Positions 38,507-50,838 are shown, counted from the stretch's first letter. The stretch is DNA of 64,000 nucleotides from Beverwykella pulmonaria (GCA_001599595.1 BCHH01000001.1:2327837-2391836); one strand, 5' to 3'. Notes: generated by a model not told the origin, from the letters alone. A program made the numbers and translations.

Positions 38507-40019
38507 CACTGCGGATGGGCACAACTATTTGCGGTTAGTCGACGGGCTCAGTCAGTAGTGTTGGAAATACGAGTTGTGCAATTATAAGCAGTAGGTGAGG
38601 CTCAGTAAGATATATTTGAAGCAGTGCCGCGACCCACGGAATCTCAGCTCTGTTGCGTGGGTCGCGGCGACTGCATTCACTTTTCTGTTCATGTGGAGAG
38701 AAGAGGACTTACTGCGTGGGAGCCCTCGAAGACCACGACGGGTTGGGTATGATGAGGTGTACGCTGGTTGGAGGTGTACGCCGGGCGTTGGAGATGTTTC
38801 AAGCACGTGTGGGCTGTCCTGAAATGGCGACGGCGCTAGTGAGAGCTCGAGCTCTCGCGTATTTGGCCAATCACGCAGCCGTTGATGTTGCGACAACTCA
38901 TGAATTGATTAGACGCCTCGAGTTGACAGAGAAAGATGTCAGTCTGTGGGCTTAAACGTGGTGTTCAGTGGGGTTGCGAAGAGAAGCGGTAGTGAATGAT
39001 GCTGATACAGTCACGAGCGAATCACCTTCCTCCCGACTCGCTCGAAAGTACGATAGGCTCCAACAGGGTGTCTATTTCTTCATCTCTTACAAGAGAACAA
39101 TATGAGATGTAGTAAATCTAGTAAGACTGCAGATAATAAAATGCACTACGATTTCTAAATATTACCGCCCGTAGCTATCCTGTCAACGCTCGCTTTCCCC
39201 AAAAGTAATTGAAGAACAAAGAGAGAAGGCATCCAATGAAAGGAACGTCTGGCAACTCTCCATGCCTTACGGATAGTTAGAAATGGAACAAAAGAACGAA
39301 TATCCATTGGTTTGAATACTGAAACAACATTGATGTTTTCCGTGTGCATAGTTTAAACTACACTACTAAAGTATCCGGGTGCTAAAGGATGAATTTAGTA
39401 CCACTTTTGCTTCCTTTTTACCATTAGTCACTGCTCGTTGTTTGTAACGACAACTATCTGAGATGATACAATCCACAAATAATCGACAACGTAAAAAATA
39501 AAATAGACACTCAAGAATGGGATAGAAAAGTCTTTGGCCAGGAACATTTGCATGGCGAAGAATGTCCGCACTGTCGGAATGTTGAACAGCCTTGCCACGG
39601 GTGCGCCTACGTGGCTATAGTCCTAAGTGAGTTCCAAAGTTGAAGCGAATCCGAGGGCAAGACAAGCACCAACGGAAGATTCATTGCATGAGCATTTTTT
39701 GTGATATCAATTCTCAAGGAAGGCGCAAGCGCGATATCCGCATCCTAACTACATTTCTCTAGTAAGCGAAGTTGTCATAAATCCCCTTGACATGATGAAA
39801 TTTCGCAGCAAACCTCATCGCATCCTTCCCACGCTCCGCGTCCTTCACCTTCACCACGCCCCGCTTTTTAGGGATGGACTTTAACTGCCTATTTTTCCTC
39901 CTCCTAAGAAGAATTTTCTCTCACTCCAATTTTACATCTAGAAATAAACAAAGACCTGCAATCTCAATACTTTACTCTCCCCGCTCGTCCAGTTTTCGAA
40001 TCTCAAACTGGCAAATCCA
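38507..40019. other. Gene-poor 1.5-kb region
   Basis: Contains the 5' region of SPT10 and the hairpin at 38621-38674. The 100-codon plus frame at 38653-38955 starts inside the hairpin and has no known motif. From about 39000 the DNA becomes AT-rich and no gene is supported. Confidence 0.45.
38621..38674. repeat. Strong inverted repeat (hairpin)
   Basis: Left arm GCAGTGCCGCGACCCACG (38621-38638) and right arm CGTGGGTCGCGGCGACTGC (38656-38674) are complementary over 18 bp with one bulged base; the 17-nt loop is AT-richer. The GC-rich stem sits about 115 bp upstream of the SPT10 start codon. Confidence 0.85.
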
Positions 40020-40720
40020 ACGTCAGAGCAACTTCGTTACATCCTCGACATCGTCACCGCCCAAGCCTACCAAGACAAGAAGAAGGAGGAAAATGCGAAG
40101 CTCGATGTTGAAATGAATAAGCCCGTTGCTGAGAAGAAAAAATCTAGAAAGAATCAATGAAGCTGGACTCTGAAATCTTGAAGTTGGCTATAAACACAGA
40201 CAAGGCCAAGAAAGATTATAACAAGATCCAGACCGAGACTGTGAAGGCGGAGAAAGAGAATCAGAAGCTTGATACAGAAATAGTGAAGCCTCCTGCAGAG
40301 ATAGCCGTCAAGACGATCGAGGCTGAGAAAGCTGAAAGAAGACATCGAGAACGCCGAGGCAGAGACAGCGATGAAGGTAACCGAGACTGAGAACCCGAAA
40401 CAAGACATTAAGAAGCCCAAGGCCGACTAAGGAAATTCTGGTACACCTGGTCGCCTGGGGCTGCGGTCTTGCTTGTCAATTCTTTGTCGCAAGTCGCCAT
40501 CCTCCGCATTCAACAGCTGCCTACCGACCGACCGAAGCTGAAATTACATGTCTGGTCGAAGATTTTGTCAAGAAAATTGTTCAAGGTGCGGCTGCTCAAG
40601 ATACGGCTACTCAAGATATGGTTGCTCATATGATTGGCCGCATCGTGTGGATGAATGGAAGTTGGGTGGACAAGGGTAGCGAGTCATTCACTTTATTAAA
40701 CTTGTGGAACTGCAATGGCT
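40020..40720 (+). pseudogene. Decayed coiled-coil protein gene (unknown family)
   Basis: The stretch 40020-40435 reads as one Lys/Glu-rich coiled-coil sequence broken across three frames: first SEQLRYILDIVTAQ...KKSRKNQ then stop; a shifted frame MKLDSEILKLAINTDKAKK continues at 40157; another shift near 40335 leads into EDIENAEAETAMKVTETENP and a stop near 40430. A further 95-codon open stretch (about 40432-40722), with a short internal direct repeat (GCTGCTCAAGATACG / GCTACTCAAGATATG), follows without an ATG. At least two frame disruptions support a pseudogene, but small unrecognised introns could mimic part of this. I do not recognise the family. Confidence 0.45.
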
Positions 40721-41746
40721 AATCAACTCCAGAGTCGGGACGGCCATCCACCGAGGAACTCTCACTGGCCACATTGCGTTCCTGAAACGCGTCAACGGAG
40801 GAAGGCTGATGGCGGTGGCGGTGGCGTCGTGGTAGTCGTCTTGATGGAGGAGTCGGACGACTTTCTCCTGCACAAGTGCTTGGTGGAAAACGCCAGAAAC
40901 CAAGGTAATGGATGGAGAGTCTGTTGATGCTGCAGCTCACCAAAACACAGAGAAAGCTGCCATGGAGGAAGTTGTTGGAGGGAGGAGTGCAGCGTGAGAA
41001 CAAAGAGAAAATTGACTGTTTTGACGACATTCAAGAAACCTTTCCTAACTGGTGAAGAAGGCGTCCGTTGAGTGTCAAAGAGAACTTTTGTGGCTGTACT
41101 TAAATATCAGCCGAGAGGGGTTAACTCTTTCACTGGTGATTTGACGATAGTGGCGCTGGGGAGGCACGCCGCAAGCACTCGCTCCAACTCCCCATTCTAA
41201 GGTGCGTGAGTAAGGTTCCATGTTTGCTATACCACATGAAATACGTACGCAATCCAGGAGATCTTCGGTGATATGACGAGCCTTGCCGACATCGGTTTGT
41301 AGTTGTTGTGCCCTGACTTGGGTGTAACAATGATCCGCTTTCTGTCAGTGGTTGGAGCACATCGTTGACGAGGTGGCGGTGTCAGTACCACAGGCACGGT
41401 GTCACAACCACAGTACGAGCGCCGATCTCTCTAGGTCAGCCGGATCAGCGATCGTGGAGTGTGCATAGATGTTGTTTTAACCTCGAATAATGGCAGCAAG
41501 CTAGACATGCAGGTGCTGAACGCCATCAAATTGAATGTCCTATGGTTGGGTATATGTCACAAAAGTCATTTAATAGTACAATGGATAGCCCGTCCCAACT
41601 AGGGACACATATGTTCGTAAGGTTGCCGAGACGAACAAAAACTCAATAAGCGAAGCCCCGCAACACCAAAATAAGAATGGCTTGTGGACTTAGCAAGCTC
41701 CAGCAGAAGAAAAGAAGGGAAAGAAAAAGCGAACCCATCGCTACTT
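40721..41746. other. Gene-poor 1-kb region
   Basis: Short frames only (for example 40715-40927, Gly/Val-rich, from a simple GGTGGCGGTGGCG run). No motif recognised; likely intergenic and possibly part of the decayed locus to its left. Confidence 0.45.
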
Positions 41747-43034
41747 TCATAGCCCCATGCGTCGAATCATCTCCTTAGAGTCCGCCTCAGGGAGTTCATT
41801 CCCATGTATAGTTATCCGTCCTTCTTCGACCTGGACTAAGTCTGGCTTTACTAGTCCGGCGTGGAGGTGCTTCAGAAAAGAAACCATGCTGTCCTCAAAA
41901 TCCACGTATGGAAATTGACCTTGGGCGCGCTCCATTGCTTGGAGAAAAGATGCCGAGCCTTGTTGCGGAAGAAGCTATAGAAAAGTTCAGCACTGTATGA
42001 GACAGCTGGAAGTGGAAAGCAAGCTTACGTCGTTGATGTATTGGCGTCGTGTTTTGGCCCAGCCATGTATTTGCTCATGCTGGCCCTCTTCGGCGCAAAA
42101 CAACGTGCGCATAGCCTCGACGTCAGTGCCATCATCCTCCGCCGCCTCCGCCCCAGGACAGCCGAAGGCAAATATGGTGTTGAACGACTCTTCCCCGTAC
42201 GCTCCGTTGCGGAGGTATTCTTCCAGTACGGCCTGGAGCATGAATTGGCTCATCAAATGGAACCACTCTGGAGAGGCCACCCAGTCGCCAAGATGGACTC
42301 TCGCAGCAGTGAGTTCCACGAAGAGTGGTAGCAGACAGTGCAGCGAAGGCGTCCCCTCCACATCGTTCACCCACCTCCGACGATCTAACGGCATGTCTAG
42401 CGCAGATGCAAGCTCGTGTCGGTTCTCCGCGAGGGCGCCATCAGACAGCGGGAACTCGCTAGAGACGTCGAAAGGCTGCCGCAGTGCGGGAGCGTGTGAC
42501 GTGCGTTGCTGCCAATAGGTGCCTCTGCGCTTGTTCTGCGCACGGATCTCATTAAGAGAGTCTTCGGTGGTCCAGGTCTTCTCATGATTCAAGCGATGAG
42601 TGAAGAGGAGGACGAATTGCAGAAGCCGAGAACGGAAAGCGGCTTGGTCGTTGAGACGACGGCCGCTGTGTTTGTGTTTCATGAAAATTCTCCATTCTGC
42701 GTAAGAGAGTCAGCCAAAAGCGATTCGAGGTGGCTGTTTTAGATTATGAAATACCTGCAGTCATGGTGACAAGCGCCGAAGGCAGGTCAGACTGATGGGT
42801 GCTCGAGCTCGCCTTCCACTCGAAGACCAGATTGGTGGCCTTGAACGCCAGAAAGTCCAAGATGGTCAAATCGACATCGAACTGGTCCTCTTCCTCGGTC
42901 TCCATTTGTCGAGTGAGTGTGAAGAGACCTGCAAGGGGGTCCCCGTCTCGAGAGCGACGACTCGCGATGGAGTCGGCGAGCTCGCGCTCCAAGTCCCGCA
43001 TGTCTGCGTCTTGAATGCGCTCCATGGCCAACAT
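41747..43034 (-). CDS. Uncharacterised protein, 391 aa
   Basis: Three exons: 42755-43034, 42029-42696 and 41747-41974, with introns 42697-42754 and 41975-42028; all phases fit and splice sites are canonical, so the gene looks real. The sequence is soluble, helical and acidic (MRDLERELADSIASRRSRDG at the start, VDLTILDFLAFKATNLVFEW later). Exon 2 has WFHLMSQFMLQAVLEEYLR and exon 3 FPYVDFEDSMVSFLKHLHAG. No signal peptide, membrane segment or catalytic motif is seen and I do not recognise the family. The alternative start is an ATG three codons later. Confidence 0.75.
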
Positions 43035-43733
43035 GAAGAAGCAGAGGGGGAAGAAGAAAAACTAGAAGGAGGGTCGAGGAAGTGAAGTTGCAAGAGCGGT
43101 GGGAGGAAGGCAAGGTAGCGACGGGACAGCCGTTCCCTTATAGACGCCACAACATCAGCACGGCAATGTCACCAAGCAAGCCAGACAGACTCCCACCACC
43201 ACCACCACCACCACCACTACGACCAAGAGACGGTGATAGCGTTGATTCAGATCTGCATGTGGTTAGGACCATGTGTTGACGCATGGGCGAAGCGTAAGCG
43301 GAACCGAAGGCCCAGGCACCCCTGAAGGAGCAGATCAAACCGAACGAGTTGGAGAGCGGTCTGCATTGCGCGAGGCCCCCGCCTTTCCCTTATTTCACGC
43401 CGGTATAGGCACGTTTGGGCCGGCTGCGTGCTCTTGTGGCTGCTCTTGACACAGCGAGCGTCGAAACTGCCGTGGGCTGCTGCAGACGCGGGAGTGTGTG
43501 CTGCGTCCGCCGCGGCGGTGCTTTGGGGAGCCGCCTAGGCCACAAGCAGCAAGGGCGCGGCCCGCTTATCGCCTCGGGGCTCGCGGGCTGCCCAGTGCTG
43601 GCCTAAGAGGCGATCTCTATGCAAACGTCGCGCCCCCGCCGACCGCCGAACCGCACGACACAACATGCCCCTCTCCACCTGCTTGCTGCCCGTGAAAACA
43701 TGTCCCATGCATGTGGGAGGGCATTGAGCAGAA
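43035..43733. promoter_or_regulatory. Divergent upstream region with CCA microsatellite
   Basis: 699 bp between head-to-head genes. A (CCA)n run of about nine units lies at 43193-43217. GC-rich from 43380 onward. No gene supported. Confidence 0.45.
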
Positions 43734-44678
43734 ATGCTGTCCAGGAAGCCCTCTCTCCTGCTCTGCTCCTGCAGCAGCCTCGCTGCTCTCTCCTCTACCT
43801 CCCCGCAGACGCAGCCCCGTACGTCATGCCGGCCCTCACCCTCGCCCCTCCAGTCTCTCTCCCCGACACGCAGCTACACCCAGCCCGCCTCTGACCCGTC
43901 TTCTCGCCCGCCTCCCCACCCGTATCCTCAATGCGTTGAGGCAGACCTCAGTTGGCCTGTCCCGATTCAACCCCACCAGACGCCCACGCCTTACCAGATC
44001 CTGAGCCTCCGACGCGGAGACGTGTACTCGAAACAACGCTTCTACTCCCTCGTAAAGCTCTACCACCCAGACCGATGTCACACCGACTCTCCCGTCTCGC
44101 GCCTGCCACACACCTTGCGGGTCGAGCGGTACCGGCTTCTTGTCACTGCTCATGCGATTCTTAGCGACAATGAGAAGCGGCGCGCATACGACCTGTGGGG
44201 ACACGGCTGGACCGGACATGGCGGAACCCCCTCGCCTCACACTCCACATGAATGGGCCCCCGAGCACAAGCAGTGGTCATCGGGCCACGACCCTATGATG
44301 AATGCCACCTGGGAAGACTGGGAACGCTGGTATCGGCGAGAGTACAGTGACCACCAAAACGCGGACACCGGGGATATGTACATGTCGAACTCAGCTTTTA
44401 TCATCATGGTGCTCTCGTTAGTGTCGGTCGGGCTGGTGGTTCAGGGCACGCGGGCCAACGTGATGTCCTCCTCCTACATGGAGCAACAAGAGAAAGTGCA
44501 CAAGGCAGCTAGCATAGAACTGGCTCGGTCGAAGCGAGCGACCATGACTGGTGACCGCGAAGAACGAATCCGGACCTTCCTCGAACATAGAGAGGCCATT
44601 CTTGCGGGCGAGGATGCGTATCGGCGCGTTCTGCCTCCGCCAGTGACCTGCGCTCCTGATACTGTACAAAAACAGTAA
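43734..44678 (+). CDS. Membrane-anchored J-domain protein, probably mitochondrial
   Basis: 314-aa DnaJ-like co-chaperone, single exon. The J domain lies at about residues 85-155 (TPYQILSLRRGDVYSKQRFY, HPDRC at 111-115, AHAILSDNEKRRAYDLWGHG), so the HPD motif that stimulates Hsp70 is intact. The N-terminal ~60 residues are Ser/Pro/Arg-rich without acids, consistent with mitochondrial import. One membrane segment follows at ~220-238 (AFIIMVLSLVSVGLVVQG). The C-terminus is charged. The Hsp70 partner and exact membrane are not shown. Confidence 0.85.
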   Translation: MLSRKPSLLLCSCSSLAALSSTSPQTQPRTSCRPSPSPLQSLSPTRSYTQPASDPSSRPPPHPYPQCVEADLSWPVPIQPHQTPTPYQILSLRRGDVYSKQRFYSLVKLYHPDRCHTDSPVSRLPHTLRVERYRLLVTAHAILSDNEKRRAYDLWGHGWTGHGGTPSPHTPHEWAPEHKQWSSGHDPMMNATWEDWERWYRREYSDHQNADTGDMYMSNSAFIIMVLSLVSVGLVVQGTRANVMSSSYMEQQEKVHKAASIELARSKRATMTGDREERIRTFLEHREAILAGEDAYRRVLPPPVTCAPDTVQKQ

Positions 44679-45704
44679 ACCTGCAGATCTCTTTCAAATC
44701 CTGGGGAAGATCCTCTCTTTTGCATTTACGCTTGAAATTTGAAGTGGGCGCGTGGTTCTTTCTTGGCGATAGTATAGCCGGGGTTCTGTACATATACGTG
44801 TGCTTTGACACGCACGGCTTTGCGCTTTGACACGGGCGCTTGGGTGCACTCTTGACTACACACTTGCGAAGGGCAATTCTCAAATAGTACTCGTATTCTG
44901 GTTCTTCAGCTCGTAAACGACCTTGGTTTTCCAGAAGCCCGGCAGTGCTGGCACATCCATCGTTCGGCATTTGCAAAAGAACCTTCTATCGCATGATTCT
45001 GCACATGGATACTTTCTAACGGTACGTACCTGAAGCTCTCCTGCACCCTTCCAGAACGCATATTATGCAGGTACTATCACACATATCGCAATTTTCATTT
45101 TTCCAAGAGAGCATCGTGCATACCCGCCGCATCCGTCGCATCAACGACGTTGGAAAATCTCGATGCTCTTGCTTGTTTGGTTCGGAGGATGCACCGCCGT
45201 TGAATTGGAATGCGAATCATGGCCTCTGCGAGTCATGGAAACCAGCAATACGATTAACGCCATGATACGTAGAATGAAATCTCGACACATGTGCCAGATC
45301 CCCAGGACATTCAATTCCTTAGCTCCCTGGGTTTTTTTTATTGGCTATTTACCCGGCAAGCCTTCGTTTGTACCACGTTCAGAAACCACACACAAACGAA
45401 CTCAAGCTTCAGGTATTTTTTCTGCCTAATGTTTCACAAAGCATCGCAAAAGCAATGTCTGTTTTTCAATTCGTCTCACGAGTATCCCCGGTCCGTACAG
45501 GAGATGTAGCAGGGGTGGTCAGGTCTGTGTAACTAACTTTTCATTATGGGCATCCAGAGGCGAGCCTAACCAAACTTACACCTCCTTGCTAAGATGCCGG
45601 AACCATAAGGAACCAATTATTAGGCATCGTGCTTTTCAATACGAGCAATACACGTCAGGCTGCCTCTCTCATGTCCTCGACTTCACAAACCTAGTCAACG
45701 ACCA
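44679..45704. other. Convergent 1-kb region
   Basis: 3' flanks of the J-protein and chitinase genes. Short frames overlap on both strands without motifs. Nothing else seen. Confidence 0.5.
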
Positions 45705-47235
45705 TTACGAATCATTGGGAAAGCCATCGCGTAGATTGACGTATGAAGAGTGCGGGTAGTGCAGCCAATTCTTCGCATGCTCAAGTCTCTTGCCATCATG
45801 GCCGCCTAGTTCTTTCACGACCTGTCACAGGTTAGCCATCGTCGTTTGGAATATGTGTGACTGTGTAGCACAAGGTATGTGACGGTAATCAGAAATAAAG
45901 GGGAGTGCAAACATACCGTTTCGACGAGACTTCCCTCGCCCACTTTTTTATCGCCACTCAACTCCCACCACATTGCGCCACCGAGCTTGTTCTCTTTGAT
46001 GAACACTGCCTTCCTCTTCGCAATCTCCGCGTTATCATACGAGATCAAAGTTCCAGTTGCGGGGTCGAAAGAATAGCTCGCACCGGCTTCCTCATCAATG
46101 TGTTCGACAGCTCCAGGTCGAGGCAGCGCCTTAAAGTCCCACTTTCCGGCTTCCCACGAGTACTCGGCTTGGTTTGCCTCACCGACGCCGTTGAATGGCT
46201 GCCCGATGCCGGCCGTGTTAGCGAAGGCGTGGCCGTAAAGTGGCTGCCCAAGGACGATCTTGGAGGATGGGACTCCTGCGGCGATGTATGCGGTTACGAC
46301 AGAGGCGGTGTTGAAGGGTGTGCAGGTTGGGCACGAAGTCGAGGCGTAGAGGTTCGAGGCGTGCCCTGCTGTTTTGTCCCAGCTGCCTGCAAAGTCATAG
46401 GCCTGTTTGTGGTTAGTCTTCCGCCGATTTGCAGTGTTCGGGGAAAACTCGATGCAACATACCATCAAATTGATAAAGTCCAGTACCTCAGCGATCTCCT
46501 TGAGCGGATAGTTCTGATACTTCTGCGCGCCGGCAGGTGCCGCAATTGTCAGCAAAAAGTGCGGCTCCGCGTCGCAATCCGCTACTGCAAGCTGCTCGGC
46601 ATACGCATTCATAGCGGCCCTAATCTCCTTGAGCAACAGTAGCAATTGCTGTCCCTGTGCGGGATTCTCAGGATACTCCCAGTCGATATCAATTCCATCG
46701 AATCCGAAATCACGAATCAGCTCCACACAGCTGTCCGCAAACCTCTTGCGTCCCTCTGGTGTACTCGCCGGCCCATCGAAATGCTTCGCGACCTGCGTGT
46801 ACGTCCAGCCTCCAATCGACAAGAGCACTTTCATGTTTCGGTTCTTCCGCTTGAGAAGGTTGAGCTGCTTGAGGCACCCGTATACATTCAGACCTGTGTC
46901 GTTCCACGAATCGCCCGGTTGCCAGTGGATATCCTTGTCCGACCAGACGTCTGTTAGGAATACGGTGCCATCGTCGCGGTTATCGGCGAAGGCGTATAGC
47001 ACGTGTGTTAACTTTTTGGCGGGAATGTCTTTGGGGAAATACTGGCGGGCGTAGATGGACTGTCAATCGTTAGTGGCGTGTAATTCAGGACATCGTCGTG
47101 GAGGGGTTATGTATAGGAATGTTTGTGTAAACCTAGAGACAATTCCTTTTCTACGCGATTTAGACGGCGTTCCATGTGCAGACTTACCCAGTTGGTGAAG
47201 TACGCAACCGATCGGAAACCGTCGCCGCCGCCCAT
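45705..47235 (-). CDS. GH18 chitinase without visible signal peptide
   Basis: Family 18 chitinase. Exons 47188-47235, 46463-47059, 45917-46402 and 45705-45821; introns 47060-47187, 46403-46462 and 45822-45916; 415 aa. Motifs: FRSVAYFTNW|SIYARQYFP across the first join, KVLLSIGGWT, catalytic FDGIDIDWEYP (D-x-x-D-x-D-x-E), NLM|AYDFAGSWDK across the second join, and GGAMWWELSGD near the end. The N-terminus is MGGGDGFRS with no hydrophobic leader, so the enzyme is probably intracellular or exported non-classically, as in ChiB1-type fungal chitinases involved in autolysis. No chitin-binding module or Ser/Thr-rich GPI tail. Confidence 0.93.
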
Positions 47236-49470
47236 GTTTGTCGGTGGGAAGTGGTGGTGGGAGGGTTGGTGATGTTAGCGTGGTACTGGAGGTCTTTGCC
47301 TTTAAAAAGCAGTCAGTCAATGCATAACCATGAATCAATTTATAAACATGTGTACAAGGAATCGAAGGGCCTGCATAGAGTCGTACAGTTCTCGCTGGTG
47401 GTGCTTACGCTGGGAGTGCTAAACGTAGTCGAAATGTCCGTGTCACGTCTTTGTCGTGTGTTACTGCCAGTGAGGACAGGAATGGGGTCTAGAGGTTCGT
47501 CGGCGATCTTGGAGTATATCAGTAGATACTCTCAGATGTGAATTGCAAGTGCAAGAGTGTTTATGAATGATGTTGTGAGCAAGGTACTGAGAGGACGTGG
47601 TGGGTGTGGCGCATATGTACAGCCACCGCCACACTGCTACGTCACAAATTAGTTCGGGGGAAGGGCAGGGAGAGGGCGAGCGTTAAATTGTAACATCGGC
47701 ATCCTCAGCCTCGATGCAAACGCAATGAGAGTGGGGATTTTGACTGCGCAGAGACGTGGCGAGCTGAAGAGAATGCATAGATGAGCGAATGACTTGATTC
47801 AATGGAGGACGAAAGACAATGGTAGCTGAAGTAACAAAGATTTGTTATGCGGAGGTGATTTAATCAGAACTAACACGAAAGGACTGTCCAGAGAAGATGG
47901 GCACCAACATACCAGATTCGAAGTAGGTCAATAAGCTTATCTTGGCTGGCGTCGAGATTCCGCTAAAGAGAGAGCACAAAGTGAGCGCAGTTCGAAGAGC
48001 GAAATGAATGTGCATTGCTTCCACGAAATCTATGCTGTGTCATTGAAATACCACCATCTTGGCGTCTGGGCTACTTTTGCAACATACAACAGAGTTCGTT
48101 CTCGTTTTGGGATTTTACTAGATTCTGCAAACTGGAGACATGGACTTGGGGCAGATCGAGGGACGACTGGAGCGACTGCATCCTGTGCATGGGGAGCAGG
48201 TGTGAAGGCGAAGAAAACGGGGAAGCTGAGGGTTAAAACCCATATAGTGCGTGAATCTTAAAGTTTGATGGTATAGTCAGTCTCATCTCGTCTGGGCAAT
48301 ATCAATGTCAACGTATTTCAACTTACCTACATGCTACAGTTTCAGAGAGGAGCGGTCTTCTTGAGGTAGTTGGTGCACACGAGCGGTCGTCGCGGGATAC
48401 ATGTTTCCTTTACATCTTGTCCAGTCATCTTCTCCCATCAATGTGTCTCGTCTCCATGGTCTGAGTGGAACCCGAGATTCCGGAACTGGGTGTTATCTGA
48501 TACTCAATAGTTGTGTGGTGAGGTTCTCTTGCAGCAAGTATATCCGCGAAAATAACCACAGTTCTATACTAACTCCAGCGACTAGTCCTAACCTGGGAAA
48601 CAACGACCAAATCCTGTCTTGATGCATCCTCTTACTGCAGTGAGCTAGAAACACGAAGATTAGGAAACGAAATCGAACATCAAGCCCACTGTCTTGTTCT
48701 GATTGGGCTCCCAAGGTAGATCAGGAAACCTTCGAAGAGAGGACTAGGATGAACTTTTAAAATCCGGGCCTGAATGGCCTCGGGGAGCTAGGCCTCTTTC
48801 TAGTCCCGCGTTTGCTGGCCCAAGAATGTGTACCATTCGTCTCTTCTCCACCACAGACATCCGCTGTATGGAGGAGTGTAAGACTGGTTTGGGCATGAAG
48901 CAGAAACGTCGATTATCACGTTCGCGAAGCTCATGGGATAGCTATGTGGACGTGAACAACTTGATACCTGATCACCCCAGAAGAGCCATATCCATCAATC
49001 TTAGCCCAGACGATCGAACAGTGTGGGCCGAAAGTTTCAGATCACCCAGAAATTGAGACCATCTTTTTCTTATTCTCAGTATACGAGTCGCTCGAGACTC
49101 GAGTTGAGCACAGTCACAGATTGACGATCTCGATGCGAAACAACGTATCTCCCCAGTGATGGTATAACACAGTACATTCTTGCAATTTGACCCAGAAACC
49201 AGAGTACTGCCGCGTACGTTAGAGTCTATTTTATTTGCAACGAACAATCTCCCACTACTGTATGCCACGAAAGTGCTTTAGCATGGAAATATTGTAACTC
49301 ATCAGTAAGGCAGAATTCTGATTGGTTTGCATAATCACTTTCGTCTGTAGTATCAATGATCTGCAGAGAGATCTATGCAGACATGACTACTCAGTCTCAT
49401 TCAACTTGAACTAGAGGTAAGCTCAGCCTTCTCAGCTTTCAGGAAAATATTCCTTATCCGATTCTCATAG
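47236..49470. other. Gene-poor 2.2-kb region upstream of the NACHT relic
   Basis: No gene is supported. Short frames (48004-48261, 48826-49056) have no motif; some could be further remains of the decayed STAND gene, but I cannot show this. Includes the chitinase upstream region. Confidence 0.45.
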
Positions 49471-50838
49471 CGCGAGGATGAACTCGTTGAGCAGAACTAC
49501 AAGCATCATCATGATTATCAAACTGACCCACAAGATAAGCATCATCGACTTAGAACTGCAATCAAACATCGCAACGCAAGACAGGTCATTTCTCAAATCA
49601 TTGACGAAGTTAACTCGCTCCGCATTGTGCTTGACGCACCAGGACGACTTACATTCAACGACTTGACCAGTTTGCCAAACTTCCTGGATATCACTAGGCC
49701 ACTCGCAGAATACAGTGTAGAGCTCAGATCTATTGAAGAGGAGTTGCAAAAGGCTGTGTCTGCCAGAAGGTTCGGGATTCGGGCAATCTCGTGGGGATCC
49801 AGGGAGAAGGAAATCACTCATCAGCTCATCAGCTCACTCACATTTCGAGAGTCAAGCAAACATTTCGGTTGGCACTTGTCTTGGACCAAATGTAAGTTGT
49901 TTGTCTCTTTAAAAAATTCTATGCTAATAAACACAGCTCTGTTCTTATGGAATCAAGTGCCGATACCATATCAATCCAATCCACAATTAACAATGCAACG
50001 CTGGAACAGCAACGTTGCTCAATAATCGATTGGCTTGGTATTCCGTTCCCTTCTTCCAATAGAAACGCAACGCAAAGCTTAGGGAGTGCGGATACCGGAG
50101 ATTGGTTCCTCAAAATGCTCTATTTACAGCCACTGGAAGATAACGCCCTGTTCTCTTTTTTGGTTACATGACATTCCTAGATGTTGCAAAACGGTGCTCT
50201 GTTCTTCAATCATCAAGGAACCATATGAGATCCACTACTCCAGCAATGAAAGTGCCATCATCTATTTCCTCTTCGACTTCTCCGCCCCTTGCTCTCGCAA
50301 ATTCAAGTAACGCGGCAAGATATCATGCGACTTGCTCACACCCTATATGTCCAACATCACGATGGTTTCCAGTAGCTAACTCAAAAGACTATTCTCAACA
50401 CACCCTATGAGACACTAGAAACGTCCGGGGAACCTACACCGGTGTAGACGCAATGGACGAATGCAGTGAGATTACAGAGAGATTGTTGGCTTGGGTCTTC
50501 AGAAAATCCGACAATTAGTGGCAAGCCGTTAAAAGAACGAAACCGAAACGATGTTCCTTCGTATGGAGAGTCAGCAAGCTCAAATCGAAGGGAAAGACGT
50601 GAACGATGACATTCAACAACACGTCCATGGAACTCTGACCACCCACTCACGACTCAAGAAATGTCAGCGGGAAATTCAAGCCAGCACCACCTTCGTCATC
50701 ATGAACAAGGTTGAAAACATGTTCCGCTGGATGACTTGTCAGCTCGATGCCTTTCCAACTCCAAGCCCGGCACAGAAACCAAGCACAAATTTAGATAAAA
50801 GTCCTCTTCTGGAAGAGCAGATCCACTGTACGGCATAA
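49471..50838 (+). pseudogene. Decayed NACHT/STAND P-loop NTPase (NLR-like) gene
   Basis: Segments of one fungal NACHT-type NTPase occur in order but in all three frames. 49471-50168: N-terminal helical part (ELRSIEEELQKA, SWGSREKEITHQLISSL, then LEQQRCSIIDWLGIPFPSSN and TGDWFLK) spanning a still canonical 45-nt intron, 49892-49936. 50155-50307: P-loop region WLHDIPRCCKTVLCSSII, where the usual G-x-P-G-x-G-K-T is damaged. From 50444: Walker B VDAMDECSEITERLLAW, ended by a stop. 50551-50838: post-NACHT part VNDDIQQHVHG and MFRWMTCQLDAF. No C-terminal ankyrin, WD or TPR repeats were seen. Such proteins act in self/non-self recognition and heterokaryon incompatibility. Frameshifts, stop codons and the lost glycines make function unlikely. 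Confidence 0.75.
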
